DNA from: Chlorobiota bacterium
GTDB lineage: Bacteria > Bacteroidota > Bacteroidia > Bacteroidales > F082
Assembly: GCA_030619415.1 (NCBI GenBank)
Contig: JAUXBM010000066.1
Coordinates: 1 to 8,284 of the forward strand
Reading direction: 5' to 3'
Length of the DNA stretch: 8,284 nucleotides
This document shows, one piece after another, positions 1-5,593 of the stretch (positions within the stretch are counted from its first letter, which is position 1; every line of letters starts with the position of its first letter). Both the position numbers and the translations under genes were made by a program. Under the pieces are notes generated by a model. That model had not been told where the DNA came from, ran no database searches, and saw nothing but the letters and a program-made list of their open reading frames with translations.

Positions 1-148
1 AGCCAAATCGGTTATTGATCATCGGCCCCCAGGTATTGGTGGTATGGCGGCCATAAGGCACAGTGATTTTCATTAAAAACGGGAAAGTTAATACGGCTAT
101 TCCCATCCAGATATATAGCAGGTTGAAATATAAATGTTCTGGTATCAT
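1..148 (-). CDS. Steroid 5-alpha-reductase family protein (DUF1295/SRD5A-like), N-terminal part only
   Basis: The first 49 codons can be read from an ATG at 148 down to the window edge; the rest lies outside. The fragment begins MIPEHLYFNLLYIW, has a hydrophobic segment at about residues 7-27, and then PYGRHTTNTWGPMINNRFG at residues 31-49. That PYGRH...WGP.I..R block is the hallmark N-terminal signature of the 3-oxo-5-alpha-steroid 4-dehydrogenase family, integral membrane enzymes that reduce a C=C bond conjugated to a ketone with NADPH. The start is well supported: the ATG overlaps the TGA of the upstream dehydrogenase gene as ATGA, implying translational coupling, and residue 1 falls where family members begin. 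The catalytic C-terminal domain is not visible, so activity and substrate are inference. Bacterial members can act on steroids, but others act on unrelated enones or have unknown substrates. Confidence 0.82.
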   Translation of the reverse strand, partial: MIPEHLYFNLLYIWMGIAVLTFPFLMKITVPYGRHTTNTWGPMINNRFG

Positions 149-1128
149 TCGGAAATAAATTTATGTTCCGTTAGCCAACGCACAGTGTCTTTTAAGGTTT
201 TAGTAAGTGGACGCGGCCGGAAGCCCAATTCCTTCTTTGCCTTTGCGTTATTGATGTTTCGATTTCCTGATTGCAGGATATCGAGTGATTGCTTTGTGTA
301 CAATGGCTGCTGACCAGTAAGCTTCGACCAGACATAAATAAATGGAACACCCATCTTGGCCAACCACAAAGGGAACACAGGCTTACTTAAATCTTTATCT
401 GTTAAATTATTGACTAATCCAACAAAATCAATCACTGTTTTGTAACAACCAGAAAGGATATATTTTTCTCCGCCCTTTCCCTGGTAAATGGCGCTGGTGG
501 CTGCTTCACATACATCGCGCACATCCACCCAATCGTATCCTCCTGGAACCAAACCTGGTATTTTTCCGCTGAAAAGCCCTATTATAAGCTGACCCTGTAA
601 CGAAGGTTTGAAGTCGTAAGGGCCAACAATACTTGTTGGATTAAGGACGATTACATCAAACTTATCGGTCTGCTGTTTTAGCACCCACTCCTGAGTTATT
701 GATTTAGTGCGTTCGTAGGCAATTGGGGAATCTGTAGCCAAAGGACTGGATTCATCCAGTGGTTTATCCAATGGAAAATGATTATAGGCATGAATGGAAC
801 TAAAATGAATAAACCGTCGGACCCCTGCTTTTTTAGCAGCGGCAACCAGGTTTTTTGTTCCATCAACGTTTGTTTTATACAGGCTGTCGAATGAATTACT
901 TCCGATAGAGATTTTAGCCGCAAGATGAAAGACCACCTCAAGCCCGGCGCAAAAAGCATCAAGTGATTCGGGATCATCCAGATCGCCGATGAACACATCC
1001 ACATCTAAATCGTCAAATGCCGTGTGATCGTGATATTGCAAAACCCTGATTGCGTAATTGTCCTTTAATAATCTTCTGGTAAGATTTGCTCCAACATGGC
1101 CATTTGCACCTGTAATTCCAATTTTCAT
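145..1128 (-). CDS. Extended short-chain dehydrogenase, NAD-dependent epimerase / 3beta-hydroxysteroid dehydrogenase-like
   Basis: A complete 327-residue protein, the usual length of extended SDRs. It starts MKIGITGANGHVG, with the GxxGxxG dinucleotide-binding motif at residues 7-13. D49 follows a beta strand (FIGDL) as in the family, FHLAA is at 67-71, the catalytic Ser lies in HFSS (108-111), and the YxxxK pair is Y138 and K142 in YERTK. NPTSIVGP (163-170) is the typical post-catalytic segment. It most resembles the branch containing 3beta-HSD, dihydroflavonol-4-reductase and sugar epimerases; it has no signal peptide, so it is cytosolic or peripheral. It oxidises or reduces a secondary alcohol/ketone with NAD(P). 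Its stop codon overlaps the start of a 5-alpha-reductase-like gene (ATGA), and that context favours a 3-hydroxy/3-keto steroid or sterol-like substrate over a nucleotide sugar. The substrate is inference; the fold and cofactor assignment are secure. Confidence 0.88.
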   Translation of the reverse strand: MKIGITGANGHVGANLTRRLLKDNYAIRVLQYHDHTAFDDLDVDVFIGDLDDPESLDAFCAGLEVVFHLAAKISIGSNSFDSLYKTNVDGTKNLVAAAKKAGVRRFIHFSSIHAYNHFPLDKPLDESSPLATDSPIAYERTKSITQEWVLKQQTDKFDVIVLNPTSIVGPYDFKPSLQGQLIIGLFSGKIPGLVPGGYDWVDVRDVCEAATSAIYQGKGGEKYILSGCYKTVIDFVGLVNNLTDKDLSKPVFPLWLAKMGVPFIYVWSKLTGQQPLYTKQSLDILQSGNRNINNAKAKKELGFRPRPLTKTLKDTVRWLTEHKFISE

Positions 1129-1200
1129 TTGCTAATAATAAAACGGGGCAAGGTATTTAAAATTTCCAAGTGCTCAAATTGATCTAATTTCTAAATAAAT

Positions 1201-1230
1201 CCAAAGTACCAATTTCTAAACAATGATCAA
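1201..1230 (-). promoter_or_regulatory. Candidate Bacteroidota-type promoter for the dehydrogenase/5-alpha-reductase pair
   Basis: On the minus strand TTG (1228-1230) is followed after exactly 19 bases by TACTTTGG (1201-1208). This matches seven of eight positions of the Bacteroidota -7 consensus TAnnTTTG at the expected distance from a -33 TTG. Transcription would start near 1195, about 65 bases upstream of the ATG at 1128. The surrounding sequence is AT-rich, so chance matches are possible. Confidence 0.42.
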
Positions 1231-1273
1231 TCAATTTACGTCTGTAATCATTATTGTCCGGTTAAGATTTGAA

Positions 1274-1372
1274 TATCCCCTACAGGGAAAAGATTATAAT
1301 AATTTCTTCTTATACAATAATTTATCCGCTACGCGGAATTCGTCATCCATACGGACTCCCTACGGTCGTTGG
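1274..1372. repeat. Cluster of three related GTAG-centred palindromes (REP-like)
   Basis: Two 16-base units on the minus strand, TTCCGCGTAGCGGATA (1323-1338) and TTCCCTGTAGGGGATA (1274-1289), agree at 13 of 16 positions. The first forms a perfect 5-bp hairpin, TCCGC/GCGGA, around a three-base loop (1325-1337). A third unit, at 1347-1372, carries CCGTAGGGAGTCC and can fold through CCA/TGG and ACG/CGT arms with a bulge. Repeated short palindromes sharing one core are what REP or RAYT-associated elements look like. No RAYT transposase gene is present, so this would be a non-autonomous or decayed copy. Family assignment is inference; the internal similarity is visible. Confidence 0.5.
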
Positions 1373-1453
1373 TGCAATTAGAGATTCATTAAGGACAGGT
1401 AACATCCTGAAGGTTTGAACCCCAGCAATGCCATTCAATTTAAAACCATAGAT

Positions 1454-1789
1454 CTACACCCAGCTTTCATCTTCGGGATGATAAACCCCTACACTGTTAA
1501 AGGCCTGTAAATAAGAAGCAACGGGAACAGCAAGGCCCACTTTAAGCAATGTATTCCACACTACAACCTGAGCATACGCGTGGCCCCAGTTCTTGTATGA
1601 TTCAATACTCCTTTGATGAAGTGTGTCACCAGGATTTGAGAAATCTGCAAAATCCATTAGAAATGATGTTTCTGGCGGCAGTTCGGGAGCCGGCGGATCA
1701 TTGTTATTTTTTTTGCAGCCGGAAACAAAAATGAAGGCAACAATAAGCAAAGTGATAGCAGGTAAAAAAACAAAACTGAACTTTTTCAT
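1454..1789 (-). CDS. Small lipoprotein of unknown function, probably truncated at its C-terminus
   Basis: I place the start at the ATG at 1789 (MKKFSFVFLPA), giving 111 residues. An upstream in-frame ATG at 1816 would add nine polar residues ahead of the signal peptide, which is less natural. A hydrophobic stretch runs to the lipobox VSGC, with the lipidated Cys at residue 25, followed by KKNNND and a proline-rich linker (PPAPELPPE). The mature part has ETSFLMDFADF, then SYKNWGHAYAQVVVWNTLLKVGLAVPVASYLQAF, and ends VYHPEDESWV. I recall longer Bacteroidota lipoproteins of about 220-230 residues in which this NWG...WNT...GLAVPVA block continues past a Trp-rich motif into a beta-rich domain; this was not checked. 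Here translation stops at 1454 right at that point, next to the palindromic repeat stretch. It may be a decayed gene. Function unknown. Confidence 0.6.
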   Translation of the reverse strand: MKKFSFVFLPAITLLIVAFIFVSGCKKNNNDPPAPELPPETSFLMDFADFSNPGDTLHQRSIESYKNWGHAYAQVVVWNTLLKVGLAVPVASYLQAFNSVGVYHPEDESWV

Positions 1790-1881
1790 TAAACAGTTTT
1801 TTGGGTCTATGGTCAAATAAAAATCAATTTTTAATTATTGAGACTCAAACCAGGTTAAAATGGTTGCTCAATTAACGATCA

Positions 1882-1898
1882 AAAATACGAAGTATTTT
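1882..1898. terminator. Hairpin, possible transcription terminator after the YD-repeat gene
   Basis: AAAATAC (1882-1888), loop GAA, GTATTTT (1892-1898) form a perfect 7-bp stem about 40 bases past the stop of the YD-repeat gene. Flanking CTCAA (1867-1871) and TTGAG (1900-1904) give a second, outer pairing. The stem is AT-rich and the T run after it is short, so termination is plausible but weakly supported. It also lies upstream of the small lipoprotein gene. Confidence 0.35.
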
Positions 1899-1938
1899 GT
1901 TGAGTTTGAGGCCTTGGGACACACTTTTTTGAATTTAC

Positions 1939-2844
1939 TCAATCTTCATAAAATACATAGTCGTAGCGGGTCACAATAAAATTCATCTTCGACCTTGTCA
2001 TTACGCCCGGTTGCATTTGGTATTGTTCTCCCATTTCAAAAGACTTTTCCTCAAGCAGGAGGCCATTTTTATCGAACTTATATTCAGTGAAATCTTCCAC
2101 CATATTGTTCCCTCGATTCCTGGTCTCCTCATAAATCACCCTCCCTTCATCATCATATTTCATCGACCTGGAATACCTGTTGTTTACCCATGAAATCAGT
2201 TCATTGTTTTTATTGAAAGCGTAAGCAATCTGGTTGATTAATTTTCCTTTTCTACTCAGTTGTACTTCGCGTGTAACATTCCCATTGTCGTCATATTCGT
2301 ACACAGCCTTTACGAGGAATTCCTCTTTTACGCCGTAATTTGTTTTACTTTCAATCTGTTGCCGGTCGTTGTAAGTGTATACAGATCGCTGGGTAACTGA
2401 GTGGTCTTCATCAAATACAATCTCTTCCACAATTTTCCCATCCTCATTGTATTTTGTAAGCTCTTCACCCTCATGCTCTCCATCTTCGTCGAATGATTTT
2501 ACGGAAAAAGAATTTTTGGTTCGGGCCGTTTTTTTATGTGATACCGATCCGTCAGCATAAGTGGTCTCTATTTCCAATGGTTTTCCATCATCATTCAATG
2601 TATATTTCACCACCTCACCAATTTCCTCCTCACCAAAAAAATGGATTTCCTCAACCATACGGTTCAACTCGTCAAACTTATATCCGCTGGCTGTTTCTAT
2701 TTCGCCCGAAGGTGTGTAATCGACATTCCTTGTGCAGTTTTTGTTGGTGTCAAATTCCTGATAGGCACTTTTAAATTCATACGTTAATTCTTCATTATCA
2801 CCAACTAATGCCTTGTATTTCGTTACTTTTTTTATCTTTTTCAT
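1939..2844 (-). CDS. Degenerate YD-repeat-like protein, cytosolic, unknown function
   Basis: A 301-residue acidic protein starting MKKIKKVTKYKAL, with no signal peptide and no membrane segment. At least eight imperfect units of about 20-26 residues follow the pattern Y-x-[FYL]-[DN]-x-x-G-x-[LVI]-x-x-E. They begin near residues 55 (YKFDELNRMVEE), 81 (YTLNDDGKPLEI), 131 (KYNEDGKIVEE), 156 (YTYNDRQQIES), 182 (YEYDDNGNVTRE), 208 (YAFNKNNELIS), 229 (MKYDDEGRVIYEE) and 255 (YKFDKNGLLLEE). This is the YD/RHS-type beta-strand repeat, which builds open beta sheets or shells, but no RHS core or toxin domain is present. It lies 18 bases after the GH20 gene and is probably cotranscribed with it. There is one Cys (C37). 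I cannot assign a function; related YD-repeat proteins are usually exported, so the missing signal is odd. Confidence 0.75.
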   Translation of the reverse strand: MKKIKKVTKYKALVGDNEELTYEFKSAYQEFDTNKNCTRNVDYTPSGEIETASGYKFDELNRMVEEIHFFGEEEIGEVVKYTLNDDGKPLEIETTYADGSVSHKKTARTKNSFSVKSFDEDGEHEGEELTKYNEDGKIVEEIVFDEDHSVTQRSVYTYNDRQQIESKTNYGVKEEFLVKAVYEYDDNGNVTREVQLSRKGKLINQIAYAFNKNNELISWVNNRYSRSMKYDDEGRVIYEETRNRGNNMVEDFTEYKFDKNGLLLEEKSFEMGEQYQMQPGVMTRSKMNFIVTRYDYVFYED

Positions 2845-2862
2845 TTCAGGATCATTGTAAAA

Positions 2863-4434
2863 TTACTCTTGCCAATTTATTTTGTCAGAGGGATAATAAT
2901 TAATTTTTTTGACCTCAAACCAGGCGCTGTGTTTTCCCAGTCTTACTTTGTATTCTTCCCAGTTTCGCTTTTCGGCCGGGGACCAGCCAATCTCAGCATA
3001 ACCAGGCATTCTTGGGAAAAGCATATACTCAATATCATCAAACTGAAGCAATGTTTCCGACCAAAGAGGACATTCGACACCAAGTATGTTTTCGTCACTA
3101 ATGCCATCAACATATTGAGCCGGATCCCATAAATAAGCCGAGTCAACCTCAATATATCCGGCCCAATGAAGTCCCAGCGGAGAGGTAGAATCGTACTGCA
3201 TATCAAGGTAAATTTTCCAGGCGGGGGACATAATGAGTTTAGCCCCCTTTTCGATGGCCTTCAAAGCATATTTTTCATTTGCCCAGTACTGTACAACCGG
3301 GTTTGTTTTTAAATCAGCCTGGACTATTTCTTCCCAGCCGATCATCTGTTTCCCGTACAACTGAACAATGTCCTGTACCCGATTAATGAAATAGATGTAA
3401 TCTTCTTTTTCAGTGGAATGCGGTTCATCACCACCGATATGAATAAATGGCCCCGGTGTAATGGCCGCTAATTCGCGAATGACGCTGTCAACAAATGCAT
3501 ACGTATTCTCATTTCTGGTACATAAAGTGCTAAATCCAACCTTCGTTCCGGTATACAGTTCACGCTTTTTATTATCGCAATTAAGACCGGCATAGGAGGC
3601 CAGTGCTGCATTTGTGTGACCAGGCAAATCAATTTCGGGGACAATTGTTATATATCGTTCCTTTGCATAGTTCACAATCTCAGTGTATTGCTCCTGCGTG
3701 TAAAACCCACCTTTACCCCCGCCAACAGCTGTGCTCCCTCCAACGGTTGTCAGCTTTGGCCAGCTTTTTATTTCAATTCGCCAACCCTGGTCATCTGAAA
3801 GGTGCAAATGCAACACATTCATTTTGTAAGCAGCAAGCAAGTCGATGTAGCGTTTGATATCATCCACACCAAAAAAGTGGCGCGAGACATCAAGCATCGA
3901 TCCTCTGTATGCGTAACGTGGGTAATCAGTAATTGTTCCCGTAGCAACATGCCATGAAATTTGTTGTTGTGATTTTGTTTCGATTTCCATCGGCAACAGC
4001 TGTCGAAGTGTCTGAACACCATAAAACAAACCTGCCGGTTTAAATGCCTTTATGGTGATGATTTCATCCGTGATAACCAGTTCGTAGCCTTCATCACCCA
4101 ATTGCGTTTGGCTGCCGGAAAGTATCAGGAAAATATTCCCATTATCGGGAATTGCGTTTGTGGGTAACACTTTGAAGCCAAAGCCAGTGGCTGGTTTCAG
4201 CAAGCCGGCAAGATAAATGCCAACATCAAACGCCTCATTAGATTCAGATGAAACATAAATTTTCGTTTGGTCATAAAGCGCAAACGATCCGCCACCTGCT
4301 TCAATTGAAACGGGCAATGGTATCAGGGCTGCTTTTGACAAATCGGTTGGGGGTTGCTGTTTGCATGAATTTATCGATAAAAATGCTATTGTGCCAATAA
4401 CTAGCAGGACAGAATTAATCATTTTTTTGGTCAT
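2863..4434 (-). CDS. Beta-N-acetylhexosaminidase, GH20 family lipoprotein
   Basis: Removes terminal beta-linked GlcNAc or GalNAc from glycans by substrate-assisted catalysis. I choose the ATG at 4434 (MTKKMINSVLL), giving 523 residues. The in-frame ATG at 4476 would put 14 polar residues before the signal peptide. The hydrophobic segment ends in INSC with the lipidated Cys at residue 24, so the enzyme should be membrane-anchored outside the cytoplasm. Residues about 30-165 form the GH20b-like N-domain (GLFYGVQTLRQLLP). The TIM barrel starts at YAYRGSMLDVSRHFF, with LHLHLSDDQGWR (208-219), EIDLPGH (267-273) and the catalytic pair D336-E337 in HIGGDEP. Then come IGWEE (365-369), VQYWA (381-385) and ECPLWSE, whose Glu (461) matches the sugar-binding Glu. 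All key residues are intact. The length matches a single-domain GH20 without C-terminal modules. Likely role: host, chitin or peptidoglycan-derived amino sugar scavenging. Confidence 0.95.
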   Translation of the reverse strand: MTKKMINSVLLVIGTIAFLSINSCKQQPPTDLSKAALIPLPVSIEAGGGSFALYDQTKIYVSSESNEAFDVGIYLAGLLKPATGFGFKVLPTNAIPDNGNIFLILSGSQTQLGDEGYELVITDEIITIKAFKPAGLFYGVQTLRQLLPMEIETKSQQQISWHVATGTITDYPRYAYRGSMLDVSRHFFGVDDIKRYIDLLAAYKMNVLHLHLSDDQGWRIEIKSWPKLTTVGGSTAVGGGKGGFYTQEQYTEIVNYAKERYITIVPEIDLPGHTNAALASYAGLNCDNKKRELYTGTKVGFSTLCTRNENTYAFVDSVIRELAAITPGPFIHIGGDEPHSTEKEDYIYFINRVQDIVQLYGKQMIGWEEIVQADLKTNPVVQYWANEKYALKAIEKGAKLIMSPAWKIYLDMQYDSTSPLGLHWAGYIEVDSAYLWDPAQYVDGISDENILGVECPLWSETLLQFDDIEYMLFPRMPGYAEIGWSPAEKRNWEEYKVRLGKHSAWFEVKKINYYPSDKINWQE

Positions 4435-4495
4435 CTCATTGGGGTTATATGGGTGATTATATTTTTTGGCTATCACTGATTCTAGTAGGAATTGG

Positions 4496-4503
4496 CAAAG
4501 GTA
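4496..4503 (-). promoter_or_regulatory. Candidate -7 promoter element upstream of the GH20 gene
   Basis: TACCTTTG on the minus strand is an exact match to the Bacteroidota -7 consensus TAnnTTTG. It sits 62 bases before the preferred GH20 start at 4434, giving a leader of roughly 55 bases. No clear TTG is seen 19 bases further upstream, so the -33 half is missing or weak. Confidence 0.4.
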
Positions 4504-4534
4504 AAAGAATAGGCAAATCAGTTTTAAGTTTGAT

Positions 4535-4612
4535 GTTCTGACCCCCTCTGCCCTTCGGGTATTTCCCCCACCTGTCCGCCGCTTTGTTTTAGCAAGTGGT
4601 AATGGGGAGAAC
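4535..4612. repeat. GC-rich intergenic repeat element with imperfect inverted ends
   Basis: This 78-base block differs sharply from the AT-rich sequence on both sides. Its ends pair as GTTCT (4535-4539) plus CCCC (4542-4545) with GGGG (4604-4607) plus AGAAC (4608-4612): nine pairs with a two-base bulge. Inside are CCCTTCGGG (4551-4559), a three-pair hairpin, and a C-rich run at 4564-4569. Read on the minus strand, the pattern of GTTCTCCCC, a GGTGGGGGAAATACCCGAAG core and AGGGGGTC is one I recall as a dispersed Bacteroidota intergenic repeat. That recollection is unverified; the inverted ends are directly visible. It lies between the membrane-protein stop and the GH20 promoter. Confidence 0.5.
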
Positions 4613-4637
4613 TTATTGTTTCAATTAATGAATAAGT
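4611..4637. terminator. Hairpin downstream of the membrane-protein gene, weak terminator candidate
   Basis: ACTTATT (4611-4617) and AATAAGT (4631-4637) are perfect 7-base inverted arms around a 13-base loop, 36 bases past the stop at 4673. No T run follows on the minus strand, but the GC-rich repeat begins immediately. It may end transcription together with that element, or simply be an AT-rich chance palindrome. Confidence 0.25.
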
Positions 4638-4672
4638 GTAAATAGCCACCGGCATCCAGATACCAGCAATCA

Positions 4673-5488
4673 TTATTCAATCAACGTAAAGTTCGCCACC
4701 ATCCAGATCAATTCATCCTGGGTATCAATATCTGAATAATCAAGGTTATAATTTGCAGTAGCAATATAGTAAAATGATCTGCCTTGCACTACTTTCATAT
4801 AAGATTGCCCATTGGTTTCGGAATTTGTGAAGGTAAGGAAAGCCGTCTTGCCATCATCAGCATACGAAACATAAGGATACTCTGTAATAACGCCATAATC
4901 GAAAAGGACCTGGATTGCAGCATTAATATAATCTTCAACGTATTCATACGCTATGTCTTCGCGTCCAACATTAAGATGGCTGCCATCAGAGGCCATTAAG
5001 GTGTTGATTGGGGTTAGGGGATCAGTTAATCCGGCGGGATTGTATTGTACGTTCCACGCAGCTGGGTAACTACTCGAAATAATGTATCCGGCCACTTCAT
5101 TTACCAGGTTTTCGCCAACAAAATAGTTTGGGGAAAATGACACATTGTCGTCACTAAAATCATCGAGTACTTGTTTGCTCACCCGTCCGGTAGTGTAATC
5201 GATTAATTTTCCCCCGGGGGTTCTATAGGTTTTAGTTTCTGTTTCTGCCTGAGTAACTACAGGTTTGTCGATGGAGAACTTGAATGATCCTTCCGATAAA
5301 TTGACATCAATGCCTCCTTTGCCGCCACTTTTCATTACCAGCAGGTAAATGGCAATTATTCCGGCAAGCGTTATTACCCCAAAAAAAACGTACATATTCC
5401 GCATTCTCTGGGTTTTTTGCTTTTCTTTTTCGATCAGATATGCTTCAGAGTGGCGTGGTTTATCAGAAGAAGTGTTCGTTTTGCCCAT
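4673..5488 (-). CDS. Single-span membrane protein with extracytoplasmic domain, unknown function
   Basis: A 271-residue protein. Residues 1-30 are polar and end in the basic run KEKQKTQRMR. One transmembrane helix covers about 31-52 (MYVFFGVITLAGIIAIYLLV), followed by a Gly-rich stretch (KSGGKGG) and a roughly 210-residue domain. The positive charge before the helix predicts N-terminus inside and the large domain in the periplasm. Two visible blocks are YPAAWNVQYNPAGL, and near the C-terminus FLTFTNSETNGQSYMKVV followed by GRSFYYIATANYN and MVANFTLIE. The closing strand pattern (…gr.yyi.at.., then a short helix) recalls PsbP/Mog1-like alpha-beta sandwich proteins, but that is a weak impression and I recognise no family. 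It has its own promoter and lies 105 bases after the DUF3570 gene, so membership in that operon is uncertain. Confidence 0.75.
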   Translation of the reverse strand: MGKTNTSSDKPRHSEAYLIEKEKQKTQRMRNMYVFFGVITLAGIIAIYLLVMKSGGKGGIDVNLSEGSFKFSIDKPVVTQAETETKTYRTPGGKLIDYTTGRVSKQVLDDFSDDNVSFSPNYFVGENLVNEVAGYIISSSYPAAWNVQYNPAGLTDPLTPINTLMASDGSHLNVGREDIAYEYVEDYINAAIQVLFDYGVITEYPYVSYADDGKTAFLTFTNSETNGQSYMKVVQGRSFYYIATANYNLDYSDIDTQDELIWMVANFTLIE

Positions 5489-5511
5489 AATTATTTGGAT
5501 GATTACAGATT

Positions 5512-5519
5512 CAAATATA
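5512..5519 (-). promoter_or_regulatory. -7 promoter element for the single-span membrane protein
   Basis: TATATTTG on the minus strand matches TAnnTTTG exactly, 23 bases before the ATG at 5488, giving a short leader of about 15 bases. The position 19 bases upstream reads TAT rather than TTG, so the -33 part is poor. A separate promoter here suggests the gene can be expressed independently of the ApbE/DUF3570 operon. Confidence 0.5.
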
Positions 5520-5593
5520 AAAATAATTAATTACCGCGATACGAAAACACCTACATCGTAATACAATCAATACAAATGTGTCAGCCTGTTTTT

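Larger units (their letters stand above)
1129..1453. other. Non-coding stretch between lipoprotein and dehydrogenase genes
   Basis: This 325-base stretch has no convincing gene on either strand. The lower part (1129-1260) is AT-rich and holds the candidate promoter of the dehydrogenase gene. The upper part (about 1270-1440) holds a cluster of short GC-rich palindromes, and its right edge abuts the stop codon of an apparently shortened lipoprotein gene. I read it as leader plus a degenerate mobile or REP-type repeat; the exact limits cannot be set from one copy. Confidence 0.6.

Noticed and set aside
1274..1372. CRISPR array
   Set aside because: Units are short, palindromic, diverged and unevenly spaced, with no constant spacer length.
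1790..1816. Upstream ATG (1816) as the small lipoprotein start
   Set aside because: It adds MTIDPKNCL before a standard MKKFSF signal start and overlaps probable promoter sequence.
2375..2774. Plus-strand open frames opposite the YD-repeat gene
   Set aside because: Antisense of a repetitive gene with biased codons; no recognisable domain or promoter.
2943..3206. Minus-strand open frame inside the GH20 gene
   Set aside because: Out of frame with an intact GH20 domain; composition looks like a shadow and there is no independent signal.
4435..4476. Upstream ATG (4476) as the GH20 start
   Set aside because: It would place 14 polar residues before the signal peptide; the ATG at 4434 gives a normal lipoprotein signal.
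5489..5593. Rho-independent terminator after the DUF3570 gene
   Set aside because: The only pairing seen (TACGA/TCGTA with an 11-base loop) is too weak and has no T run.
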